Assembly (NCBI GenBank): GCA_946612185.1
Contig: CAMOEP010000114.1
Span: 1 to 6,898, forward strand
Source of the DNA: an uncultured Ruminococcus sp.
Lineage (GTDB): Bacteria > Bacillota > Clostridia > Oscillospirales > Ruminococcaceae
Direction: 5' to 3'
Length of the DNA stretch: 6,898 nucleotides
Positions within the stretch are counted from its first letter, which is position 1, and each line of letters opens with the position of its first letter. Of this stretch, positions 1-4,986 are shown piece by piece. A program made the translations under genes and the position numbers. The notes beneath the pieces were generated by a model. It had not been told where the DNA came from. It worked only from the letters and a program-made list of their open reading frames with translations, and did not search any database.

Positions 1-54
1 ATGCGTAAAATTCTGCCAAAAGGTGCGATTTAGGATTAGTGTCAACACGCCCTA
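1..54 (-). mobile_element. Left IS end (inward-facing terminal inverted repeat)
   Basis: Positions 37-54 are the exact reverse complement of 6848-6865 (18 bp, TAGGGCGTGTTGACACTA when read on the minus strand here). Outside this core the two copies stay similar but not identical, both reaching a CAGAATTT block about 20-30 bp further out. That pattern of an exact tip and looser subterminal sequence is typical of left and right ends of an insertion sequence. The body of the element would lie to the left, outside the window. No transposase is visible, so the family cannot be fixed; an IS5-like element is a guess from the TGTTGACAC tip. Confidence 0.6.
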
Positions 55-62
55 GAAACGCA

Positions 63-557
63 TCACAGCAATTGACCTATCCCAGCCACAATAGCCCCGG
101 TCAGTGGACAAAACAGAAATGGCCAGAAAAAGCCGTGTTCAGGAACAGCAAGTTTCCACCAGCCCTTCCATTCCCAGTCAGGGTGATTTTCAGCGCCCCT
201 GATAAGCCCCTTGTCCTTGACGTATATTCTCGCAAGTACATCAAGGAGGAAGAAGTCTCCAAAGTTTACGAACATCATCTCGGTGTAGCCCGTCCAGAAC
301 ATTGCCTTGAAGCCGCTTGTCCCTGCAAGATGTGCGCTGACCGCCATATACAGGAACATCAGCAGATAAAGCGGTATCAGGACAAAGCGCAATATCGTGA
401 CATCTTTTTTCCTGACAAATGGCGCTGCCGCTTCTTTGATCCCTTTCGGAAACATTCTGCTGTAAGCCTGTGGAAACACGAAGAAAAACATTCCCACAAC
501 CGCATTAAAAATTACGCACATGATGATTCCGTCCAATATTGTTCTTGCCCAGTTCAT
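63..557 (-). CDS. Four-helix integral membrane protein, function unknown
   Basis: A 164-residue membrane protein with hydrophobic segments near residues 8-29, 55-77, 84-106 and 143-163. A short cytoplasmic-type basic stretch (VRKKD, about 48-52) follows the first helix, and an aromatic loop (HPDWEWKGWW, about 125-134) precedes the last helix. I do not recognise a named family and give no function. The start is supported by AGGAGA at 563-568, 5 nt upstream, and by a good promoter at 599-627. The stop TGA lies about 8 bp from the left IS end, so the coding region appears intact although its native downstream sequence is gone. It is transcribed alone, towards the IS end. The plus-strand reading frame across it is only a shadow. 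Confidence 0.75.
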   Translation of the reverse strand: MNWARTILDGIIMCVIFNAVVGMFFFVFPQAYSRMFPKGIKEAAAPFVRKKDVTILRFVLIPLYLLMFLYMAVSAHLAGTSGFKAMFWTGYTEMMFVNFGDFFLLDVLARIYVKDKGLIRGAENHPDWEWKGWWKLAVPEHGFFWPFLFCPLTGAIVAGIGQLL

Positions 558-598
558 TGAATTCTCCTATAGTTAGTATCTGCAAACTTTATAATACA

Positions 599-627
599 AT
601 TATATCACACCTATTGCCGGATTGCAA
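599..627 (-). promoter_or_regulatory. Sigma-A promoter of the membrane protein gene
   Basis: On the minus strand, TTGCAA (622-627) and TATAAT (599-604) are 17 bp apart. Transcription would start near 592, giving a leader of about 35 nt before the ATG at 557. Confidence 0.65.
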
Positions 628-640
628 GTTTTTTTCAAAG

Positions 641-668
641 AAAAAAAGCCGATTTCTGAGAAACCGAC
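641..668 (-). terminator. Rho-independent terminator of the lipoprotein/ABC operon
   Basis: On the minus strand GTCGGTTT (661-668) pairs with AAATCGGC (648-655), allowing two G-U pairs, with a 5-nt loop, followed by seven T (641-647). It stands about 25 bp after the stop of the ABC remnant and ends its transcript before the membrane-protein promoter. Confidence 0.75.
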
Positions 669-692
669 TTTTCGCTATATTACGTTATATTT

Positions 693-973
693 TCAGCTTA
701 ACCTACCGTTTTCCACGGAATGTGTCACATCTGCGATACGCATGGTAGAGGCTCTGTGCGACACCAAAACAACCGTCTTTCCGGCAGATTCCTCTTTCAG
801 TGAACGGAGAATGACCGCTTCATTTTGAACGGCAGGGACATGAGCGAGATCGCAGAAGATGACCTGATGGAAAACTTCACTTACATCAGCCATGCGCCTT
901 ACTTTTTCAAGGGTACGGTACGGGAAAACTGCTTCTGGGCGTACCATGACTTCATAAGGCGCTTGTCAAACAT
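693..973 (-). pseudogene. Remnant of an ABC exporter (permease/ATPase) gene
   Basis: Both ends of an ABC exporter gene survive on the minus strand, with almost everything between lost. The 5' end has AAGGAG near 979-985 and an ATG at 973 opening MFDKRLMK, a start I associate with CydC/D-like or lipid-type ABC half transporters. After about residue 8 the reading leaves the family and hits a stop at 899. The 3' end, about 830 down to 693, encodes the last part of the nucleotide-binding domain: a helix following the D-loop (EAVILRSLKEES), then GKTVVLVSHRAST with the H-loop histidine, and a normal-looking end, followed by a terminator. The piece between them is on the other strand (next entry). 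Transmembrane domain, Walker A, signature and Walker B motifs are all missing, so the gene cannot make a transporter. It sits 16 bp after the lipoprotein stop and was probably co-transcribed with it. Confidence 0.8.
819..947 (+). pseudogene. Inverted internal piece of the ABC ATPase domain
   Basis: Read on the plus strand in the frame of the codon at 840, this piece encodes ILNGRDMSEIAEDDLMENF then TYISHAPYFFKGTVREN. This is the stretch between Walker A and the end of the Q-loop region of an ABC exporter, where the family has DG.DI..I....LR....YVSQ.P.LF.GTIREN; here the Q-loop glutamine is replaced by His (SHAP). Family resemblance ends near 929. The piece lies exactly between the 5' and 3' remnants of a minus-strand ABC gene, so it is most simply explained as an internal segment inverted during decay. 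The junctions fall near 819-830 and 930-950. The alternative is fragments of two different ABC genes thrown together. Confidence 0.7.
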
Positions 974-988
974 ATAATTGCTCCTTTT

Positions 989-1468
989 TTAGCCTATCGG
1001 AATCATCGGCAATTCAATAGTGCCGTCGCTGTTGACTGAAATGCTGGCGCTTTCGGAAGTTGGCTCATCGGATGGTATTTCATTGGATTCCGGGACTGGT
1101 TCAGTTTCTTCGGCGGGAATTTCCACATCTGCCGGGAGTCCTTTCATATCTGCGGCGGAGGTGGTAAAACTGTCAGTTGAAGCAGATTCCTGCCAGCCTA
1201 TCTTGACTGTAGTCCGCTTTACCGCAGTCGTACTCTCACTCGCTGAAGCTGAGGTGGTTGAAGCAGTTTGTGCGGAAGTTGTTTCCGTCTGAGACAAGGC
1301 TGAGGTGGTGGCAGAAATCGTCGCAGAAGATGTAGCGCTTTCTTTAAACTCAGTTGTAACAGCTTCAGATGATATGCCAGATTCTGGTGGAGTTGTGGAA
1401 TTTTCGCCGCCATTGCAGCCAGTCATAAGTATCGCTGAAAAAATCAGCATAGGTATAAGTTTTTTCAT
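989..1468 (-). CDS. Ser/Thr-rich surface lipoprotein
   Basis: A 159-residue secreted lipoprotein. The N-terminus has two lysines, a hydrophobic stretch (LIPMLIFSAILM) and LMTGC with the lipidated cysteine at 18; Met at the -3 position is slightly unusual. Most of the rest, about residues 22-105, is low-complexity Ser, Thr and Ala, followed by a Pro/Glu-rich part (about 113-138) and a short end, SDGTIELPMIPIG. There is no recognisable catalytic domain; such proteins are often linkers or stalks on the cell surface. The start is set by AAAGGAG about 6 nt upstream of the ATG at 1468. It has its own promoter (1519-1547) and probably led an operon into the now broken ABC gene. The 1219-1413 minus frame and the plus frames across it are low-complexity shadows. 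Confidence 0.8.
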   Translation of the reverse strand: MKKLIPMLIFSAILMTGCNGGENSTTPPESGISSEAVTTEFKESATSSATISATTSALSQTETTSAQTASTTSASASESTTAVKRTTVKIGWQESASTDSFTTSAADMKGLPADVEIPAEETEPVPESNEIPSDEPTSESASISVNSDGTIELPMIPIG

Positions 1469-1518
1469 AATTGCTCCTTTCAGCCGTCCGGAAAATGGAC
1501 TATTTTAGTACACTTATG

Positions 1519-1547
1519 ATTTTAGCATATTTCTTCACTTATTGCAA
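1519..1547 (-). promoter_or_regulatory. Promoter of the lipoprotein gene
   Basis: On the minus strand, TTGCAA (1542-1547) and TAAAAT (1519-1524) are 17 bp apart, with TGC just before the -10 (extended -10). It is back to back with the promoter at 1567-1595; the two -35 boxes are 19 bp apart. Confidence 0.6.
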
Positions 1548-1566
1548 CTGTATTTCATAAAAACGC

Positions 1567-1595
1567 TTGCAAAATTCACGGTTTTGTTGTATAAT
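1567..1595 (+). promoter_or_regulatory. Promoter of the regulator-kinase operon
   Basis: TTGCAA (1567-1572) and a perfect TATAAT (1590-1595) are 17 bp apart; the start would be near 1602. Unlike the peptide and small RNA promoters, no pair of GTT boxes sits at the matching distance upstream, so this operon looks constitutive or controlled otherwise. Confidence 0.7.
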
Positions 1596-1618
1596 TTAAT
1601 AGCTATATAAAGTTGTAA

Positions 1619-1651
1619 AGGCAACACCGCACAGAGATTGCGGTGTTGCCT
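1619..1651 (+). repeat. Minimal GGCAACACCGCA palindrome in the regulator leader
   Basis: GGCAACACCGCA (1620-1631) and TGCGGTGTTGCC (1639-1650) form a perfect 12-bp inverted repeat (13 bp with the outer A-T) with a 7-nt loop. The left half plus loop matches the end of the 96-bp element at 5619-5714 (AGGCAACACCGCACAGAGAT compared with its right end), so this looks like the two tips of that element with the middle deleted. It lies between the predicted start site and the ribosome binding site of the 1670 gene, so it would fold in the mRNA 8 nt before GGAGG. No T run follows, so it is not a standard terminator. Confidence 0.7.
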
Positions 1652-1669
1652 AAATAATGGAGGTGCGAT

Positions 1670-2368
1670 ATGCGAATGGCAATTTGTGACGATGAGCCGG
1701 AAATGATATCCAGCCTGAAAAAAATGCTCCTGTCTTTGCGAAGTAACCTGGAAATATTCTCTTTTACTTCCGCCGGCGAACTCGTTTCCGGGAAAAATGC
1801 TTACGATATGGTTTTCCTTGATATTGATATGCCGGATATGTCTGGAATGGATGCAGCACGGTCGATCAGGGAGAAGAAACTGTCTGACTATATCGTTTTT
1901 ATCACCGGGCACGCAGAATTCATGCAGGAAGCTTTCAAGGTAAGGGCTTTTCGTTACATAAATAAACCCGTGAAACTCAGTGAACTGGAAAGCGCAGTTT
2001 TTGACGCAGAACAGGAAATGATGCATACCAAAAAAATCGTGATACAGTATCAGTCCAAAGTCCTTACCCTTGACCTTAATGATATCATATGTATCGAGGC
2101 TTTCGGTGACGGAACGTATATCCACACGAAGAATAAGGTATACATCAGTCAGACCACCCTGAAAGAATGGTGTGCCCAGCTTTCCGGCAAGCATTTCTTC
2201 CAGACTCACAAGTCATTCCTTGTGGCTCTGAGATACGTCAGCCGCATCAACAAGGGCGATGCGGAAATGAACGGCATATCATTGACTGTTCCGGTATCCA
2301 GGCGAAAACAAAGCCAGTTCAAGGAAGTTTTCCTCGAATATATTAAAAACAATGCTGTTAATATGTAG
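1670..2368 (+). CDS. LytTR-family response regulator (AgrA-like), first of two
   Basis: A 232-residue response regulator, full length for the receiver plus LytTR layout. The receiver covers about residues 1-118: acidic pocket D7-D8, phosphoacceptor D51 in FLDIDMPDMSG, T79 and the switch lysine K99 in INKP. The LytTR DNA-binding domain spans about 123-228, with the typical IICIEAFGDGTYIHTKN start and the HKSFLVALRYVSRI core. It is expected to act in the cytoplasm, be phosphorylated by the kinase encoded 15 nt downstream, and bind paired 9-bp direct repeats. The start at 1670 has GGAGG (1659-1663) 6 nt upstream; the Met at residue 3 would be too close to be preferred. Candidate targets are the box pairs at 3727-3756 and 4904-4933. 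The leader carries the 1619-1651 palindrome. Confidence 0.9.
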   Translation: MRMAICDDEPEMISSLKKMLLSLRSNLEIFSFTSAGELVSGKNAYDMVFLDIDMPDMSGMDAARSIREKKLSDYIVFITGHAEFMQEAFKVRAFRYINKPVKLSELESAVFDAEQEMMHTKKIVIQYQSKVLTLDLNDIICIEAFGDGTYIHTKNKVYISQTTLKEWCAQLSGKHFFQTHKSFLVALRYVSRINKGDAEMNGISLTVPVSRRKQSQFKEVFLEYIKNNAVNM

Positions 2369-2383
2369 GGGGTAACTTATCTA

Positions 2384-3670
2384 ATGAATATAATGATATT
2401 TAATGCTATCAGTTATTCTATAGAATACCTGAAAGTATTGCTCCTGTTCTTCTTTTTGCTGGGGTTTGAGTACAAGTCGTTCAGGAGACTGGTGACAGTT
2501 TCCGTTGCATCGCTTGTACTGGTAGTGGTCTATTCCTACTTCCACAATGAGAAAAATGTCTCGTTCAGCAGTACGATCCCGATCATCGTCTGCGTTTTCC
2601 TGATACTGAAAGAGAAAAAATGGGTATTTATGTCGTTTATAATGTATATGTACGTCTGTATCCTGGATATGGCTATAAACGGCATAATGATGTACATTTT
2701 CCACCTCTCTGTGGAACGGTTGAGGGAATATGATGAGCTTTACTTCTATCTGAATATGCCAACGCTTATCCTGATAATCATTTTCCTGATCATCAAACGG
2801 AAAAAACGTCTGGAATTTCCCCACAATATCTCAAAATCACAAACCGTACTGATGCTTGTAGGCGGTGCGGCGATCACGTTCTTTATCACCACTATCCAGA
2901 TAATCGCTTTCTCCGATATGCAGAAAAAGTTCATACGCCCTACCGCTATTGCGCTGAGTGTGTGCAGTATGGTGTTTATAATAATACTGATGAAACAACT
3001 GAACGGCATGGCTGTTAACCAAAGTCTGAAAAATGAAAACCTGATGATGCAGAGAATGCTCAAAACTCAGGAAGAATACTACCAGGTACTCCTTGAAAAA
3101 GAGAACGAGACTAAGGCTTTCCGTCATGATATCCGCAATCACCTTTACTGCCTGAGCGCTTTGTATAACGAGAAAAAGTACGGGGAATTCGAGGACTATC
3201 TGGCTAAGCTTACTGACAATTTCAGTAAGCTGAAAAAGAATTTCGATACCGGTAACTGCCTTGTGGACGCTATCCTCAATCAGCTTGCTGCTAAATCGGG
3301 TAACGTCAAGATCGAACTGACCGGCCATTTCTCAGATAACATGAAAGTCTCATCGTTCGACCTTTGTACAATTTTCTTCAACATCCTTCAGAACGCCATT
3401 GAAGCCGCAAAAAAGACCGATGAGAAATACGTCAATATCTTTATAGGCTATATGACTTCCAACCTGCTCATAAAAGTCCAGAACAGCGCCGTTTCCGCCC
3501 CTGTAATGCAGAACGGCAGGGATATTTCCGATAAGTCCGATGCCGGTCATGGCTATGGTATCCAGAACGTCAGAGAGTGTATCGCTAAATCAGAAGGCTC
3601 ATTCAGCATGAACTTTTCCGACGGCATTGTTACGACCGACATTGTTCTTTACGGAGTTATGATAGTTTAA
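2384..3670 (+). CDS. AgrC-like sensor histidine kinase (GHKL ATPase)
   Basis: A 428-residue membrane histidine kinase of the AgrC/ComD type. The first 205 residues hold six or seven hydrophobic segments (about 12-28, 36-52, 63-76, 82-107, 124-137, 153-176, 186-203), the polytopic sensor known in this family to detect peptides. A predicted coiled stretch (about 210-243) leads to the phosphoacceptor H248 in FRHDIRNH. The ATPase has an N-box FNILQNAIEAA (N337) and a G-box GHGYGIQNV (388-396), as in HATPase_c_5 proteins. The start at 2384 follows GGGGG (2368-2372) 11 nt upstream, a somewhat long spacing, and the gene begins 15 nt after the regulator, so it forms one operon with it. Its ligand is unknown; the 26-residue peptide encoded at 3841 is the obvious local candidate, but that is inference. 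Confidence 0.92.
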   Translation: MNIMIFNAISYSIEYLKVLLLFFFLLGFEYKSFRRLVTVSVASLVLVVVYSYFHNEKNVSFSSTIPIIVCVFLILKEKKWVFMSFIMYMYVCILDMAINGIMMYIFHLSVERLREYDELYFYLNMPTLILIIIFLIIKRKKRLEFPHNISKSQTVLMLVGGAAITFFITTIQIIAFSDMQKKFIRPTAIALSVCSMVFIIILMKQLNGMAVNQSLKNENLMMQRMLKTQEEYYQVLLEKENETKAFRHDIRNHLYCLSALYNEKKYGEFEDYLAKLTDNFSKLKKNFDTGNCLVDAILNQLAAKSGNVKIELTGHFSDNMKVSSFDLCTIFFNILQNAIEAAKKTDEKYVNIFIGYMTSNLLIKVQNSAVSAPVMQNGRDISDKSDAGHGYGIQNVRECIAKSEGSFSMNFSDGIVTTDIVLYGVMIV

Positions 3671-3685
3671 TTATATTACCATTTT

Positions 3686-3723
3686 GTGTCGCACATTAGC
3701 TGATCTAATTGTGCGGTGTTGCC
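3686..3723 (+). repeat. Degenerate copy of the GGCAACACCGCAC palindrome
   Basis: GTGCGGTGTTGCC (3711-3723) equals the right tip of the element at 5619-5714. CGCACATTAG (3690-3699) pairs with CTAATTGTGCG (3705-3715) with one bulge, so the left arm is decayed. It lies 15 bp after the kinase stop and directly before the first box of the peptide promoter. It could weakly terminate the kinase transcript as a hairpin, but there is no immediate T run. Confidence 0.55.
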
Positions 3724-3726
3724 TTT

Positions 3727-3756
3727 ACCGTTTGCACAATTTTTTCGACCGTTCAC
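3727..3756 (+). promoter_or_regulatory. Candidate LytTR operator of the peptide promoter
   Basis: Two direct repeats, ACCGTTTGC (3727-3735) and ACCGTTCAC (3748-3756), are 12 bp apart, so 21 bp start to start, two helical turns. The published LytTR pattern is two imperfect 9-bp repeats of the form [TA][AC][CA]GTTN[AG][TG] with 12-13 bp between; each box fits in 8 of 9 positions, failing only at the last. The downstream box ends 10 bp before the -35, as expected for an activator. The same geometry recurs at 4904-4933 on the other strand. Confidence 0.7.
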
Positions 3757-3766
3757 CGGTAAACAC

Positions 3767-3795
3767 TTGATTTGGTAATAATTATGTTATATAAT
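3767..3795 (+). promoter_or_regulatory. Promoter of the peptide / second regulator operon
   Basis: TTGATT (3767-3772) and a perfect TATAAT (3790-3795) are 17 bp apart; the start would be near 3802, giving a leader of about 40 nt. The weak -35 suits a promoter that needs an activator bound at 3727-3756. Confidence 0.75.
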
Positions 3796-3840
3796 ACAAA
3801 AAGCAAAAGGTCAATAATACTAATTAGGAGGATATTTAAA

Positions 3841-3921
3841 ATGTTTCTATGCAATGTTGTTGCGTGTGCCAATTTTGATTGGGTCTGGGAATGGCTTTTC
3901 GGAAACGGAAGCGGAAACTGA
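3841..3921 (+). CDS. 26-residue Trp-rich peptide, candidate signal or effector
   Basis: A 26-codon open reading frame with a consensus AGGAGG (3826-3831) 9 nt before its ATG. It is the first gene after the LytTR-box promoter and ends 3 nt before the second regulator. The N-terminal part is hydrophobic with two cysteines (MFLCNVVACANF), the middle is aromatic (DWVWEWLF) and the end is GNGSGN. It has no Lys, Arg or His and a net negative charge of about -2. There is no double-glycine leader, no signal peptide, no AgrD-type acidic tail and no AgrB or other processing gene in the window. Possible roles are a signalling peptide sensed by the kinase, a leaderless secreted effector comparable to delta-hemolysin (also 26 residues and agr-controlled, but not similar in sequence), or a leader whose translation couples to the regulator. 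I do not recognise the family. Confidence 0.7.
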   Translation: MFLCNVVACANFDWVWEWLFGNGSGN

Positions 3922-3924
3922 TAC

Positions 3925-4638
3925 ATGAATATCGCTGTTTGTGACGACGAAAAGATATTTCGGCAGGCACTTATTTCTGCACTCGATACCTATTCCCACA
4001 GTCATTCTCTGAATTTCAGTATCAGCCAGTTTTCAAGCGGAACTGATTTGCTCTGCTCCCAGGAATCCTTTGACATGATCTTTCTTGACTATTGTATGGG
4101 TCAGCTTAGCGGTATCGACACTGTAAAAAAACTCCGTGAACGCCATGTTACAGCAAAAGTCATCTTCGTCAGCAGTTTTCCTGACATAGTTTTTGAAAGC
4201 ATGAAATATGACACCTACCGCTTTCTTATAAAGCCAGTTGACACCGTTAAACTCAATGAGGCACTGGATTCGTTTATTTTCGATCCGAATCGCTCACGAC
4301 AGATAATCGTCAAGGATATGGAGTGCGAAAAATTCGTTTCAGTGCCGGAAAATGACATAATCTATATTCAGGCAGACAACGTTTACTGCATTGTGACTAC
4401 GTTCCAGAAGTCATACAGATACATAAAGAGTATGTCAAAGCTGCAAAACGAACTCAGCCCTGCTAAGTTTTTTCGCAGCAACCGTTCATATTTCGTGAAT
4501 CTCAGCTATGTTTCATCGTTTTCAAACTCTGAAATTACTATGTGCAACGGTCAGAAGGCTATTCTTTCCAAGCTTAAATACAAATCATTCAAGGACACCT
4601 TTTTCAGCTACATCAAATCATGCTCCGCAGTCTCATAA
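3925..4638 (+). CDS. LytTR-family response regulator, second of two
   Basis: A 237-residue response regulator with the same layout as the one at 1670 but clearly diverged. Receiver about 1-120: D7-D8, phosphoacceptor D55 in FLDYCMGQLSG (Gly replaces the usual Pro after Met), S83 and K103 in LIKP. LytTR domain about 130-232, with DIIYIQADNVYCIV and RSNRSYFVNLSYVSS. It begins 3 nt after the peptide stop. The only Shine-Dalgarno-like sequence, GGAAGCGGA (3907-3915), lies inside the peptide's last codons, so translation is probably coupled to the peptide. It has no kinase of its own here; the kinase at 2384 may serve both regulators. Since its promoter carries LytTR boxes, it probably takes part in a feed-forward or autoregulatory loop. 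A strong terminator follows at once. Confidence 0.9.
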   Translation: MNIAVCDDEKIFRQALISALDTYSHSHSLNFSISQFSSGTDLLCSQESFDMIFLDYCMGQLSGIDTVKKLRERHVTAKVIFVSSFPDIVFESMKYDTYRFLIKPVDTVKLNEALDSFIFDPNRSRQIIVKDMECEKFVSVPENDIIYIQADNVYCIVTTFQKSYRYIKSMSKLQNELSPAKFFRSNRSYFVNLSYVSSFSNSEITMCNGQKAILSKLKYKSFKDTFFSYIKSCSAVS

Positions 4639-4641
4639 GCG

Positions 4642-4683
4642 CAAATAACCCGGAAGTCTCAATTCTTCCGGGTTATTTGTTTT
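4642..4683 (+). terminator. Rho-independent terminator of the second regulator
   Basis: CAAATAACCCGGAAG (4642-4656) pairs perfectly over 15 bp with 4665-4679 around an 8-nt loop, followed by TTTT. It starts 4 bp after the regulator stop. Confidence 0.9.
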
Positions 4684-4719
4684 AATAGACTGCATTTATA
4701 GATATGCACTTCAGGTTTA

Positions 4720-4858
4720 AATGTGAAAAAGGTTCTTCGCACAAATACCGAAGAACCTTTTTCACTTGACTAATCAGTTTACAAAGCGAGGTTGTGCTAC
4801 AAGGTCATGAACAGTCGAACGGAAAACTGTTCTCGCAACCTTTTCGTATCAACGCTGC
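4720..4858 (-). ncRNA. Candidate regulatory small RNA, about 135-140 nt
   Basis: A minus-strand promoter (4865-4893) predicts a start near 4858, and the terminator hairpin at 4723-4765 ends the transcript near 4720. Between them there is no reading frame with a ribosome binding site. The transcript folds: AGGTTG (4836-4841) with CAACCT (4789-4794), and inside it GAACAGT (4826-4832) with ACTGTTC (4809-4815), leaving a ten-base loop that includes TTTTCCGTTC. That loop can pair with AACGGAA at 3904-3910, next to the likely ribosome binding site of the second regulator; a 7-nt match could be chance. The LytTR boxes in front make it a candidate analogue of RNAIII by position and logic, not by sequence. 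I found no match to SRP, 6S or known riboswitch signatures. Confidence 0.6.
4723..4765. terminator. Bidirectional terminator
   Basis: GTGAAAAAGGTTCTTCG (4723-4739) and its exact complement at 4749-4765 form a 17-bp perfect inverted repeat with a 9-nt loop. The GC-containing core GGTTCTTCG is followed by TTTTT on both strands. The plus-strand operon is already closed at 4683, so its main use is probably to end the minus-strand small RNA and to block convergent readthrough. Confidence 0.85.
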
Positions 4859-4864
4859 AAGTAT

Positions 4865-4893
4865 ATTGTAGCATGATACAATGCCAATTGCAA
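4865..4893 (-). promoter_or_regulatory. Promoter of the small RNA
   Basis: On the minus strand, TTGCAA (4888-4893) and TACAAT (4865-4870) are 17 bp apart, with TGC directly before the -10 (extended -10). It points left, towards the bidirectional terminator. Confidence 0.65.
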
Positions 4894-4903
4894 GTCATTA
4901 CTT

Positions 4904-4933
4904 GTAAACCGGCATTTTTTTTTGGTGAACTGT
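4904..4933 (-). promoter_or_regulatory. Candidate LytTR operator of the small RNA promoter
   Basis: On the minus strand, ACAGTTCAC (4925-4933) is followed after exactly 12 bp by CCGGTTTAC (4904-4912), then exactly 10 bp to the -35. This is the geometry of the peptide promoter. The first box fits the LytTR pattern in 8 of 9 positions and resembles ACCGTTCAC at 3748. The second is weaker (6 of 9), keeping GTT and the A. The spacer is an A tract. The site is also 53 bp upstream of the acetyltransferase -35 and could affect that gene. Confidence 0.55.
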
Positions 4934-4945
4934 ATAAGCAGGTTC

Positions 4946-4966
4946 AATATTCGTAAAATGAATATT
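4946..4966. repeat. Inverted repeat upstream of the acetyltransferase promoter
   Basis: AATATTC (4946-4952) and GAATATT (4960-4966) are perfect 7-bp arms around 7 nt. It lies 20 bp upstream of the -35 at 4987 and could be an operator. In AT-rich DNA this may be chance. Confidence 0.3.
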
Positions 4967-4986
4967 ACTTAATGCAAAATAAGTAT

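Noticed and set aside
39..560. Plus-strand 173-codon frame opposite the membrane protein
   Set aside because: It starts in the IS end, has no ribosome binding site, is rich in His/Lys/Arg/Pro as antisense frames are, and the minus frame has clear helices, a ribosome binding site and a promoter.
693..947. An intact 84-residue minus-strand gene
   Set aside because: Only the part below about 830 resembles a protein family; the rest is antisense to the inverted ABC piece, so it is a remnant, not a gene.
1527..1587. LytTR box pair at the divergent 1519-1595 promoters
   Set aside because: GTT triplets are present (ACAGTTGCA, AGCGTTTTT on the minus strand) but 16 bp apart instead of 21-22, and not at the distance seen in the other two promoters.
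1535..2209. Minus-strand 224-codon frame opposite the first regulator
   Set aside because: Antisense shadow of a clear receiver-LytTR gene; His/Phe-rich without motifs.
2381..3550. Minus-strand frames opposite the kinase
   Set aside because: No ribosome binding sites or motifs; the plus frame has full H, N and G boxes.
3841..3921. AgrD-type cyclic peptide precursor
   Set aside because: No AgrB in the window, no amphipathic leader followed by a Cys ring and acidic tail; the Cys residues are at positions 4 and 9, near the N-terminus.
4720..4858. SRP RNA, 6S RNA or a known riboswitch
   Set aside because: The SRP GGAAG...AGCA apical motif, the long 6S stem with open bubble and known riboswitch cores are not seen.
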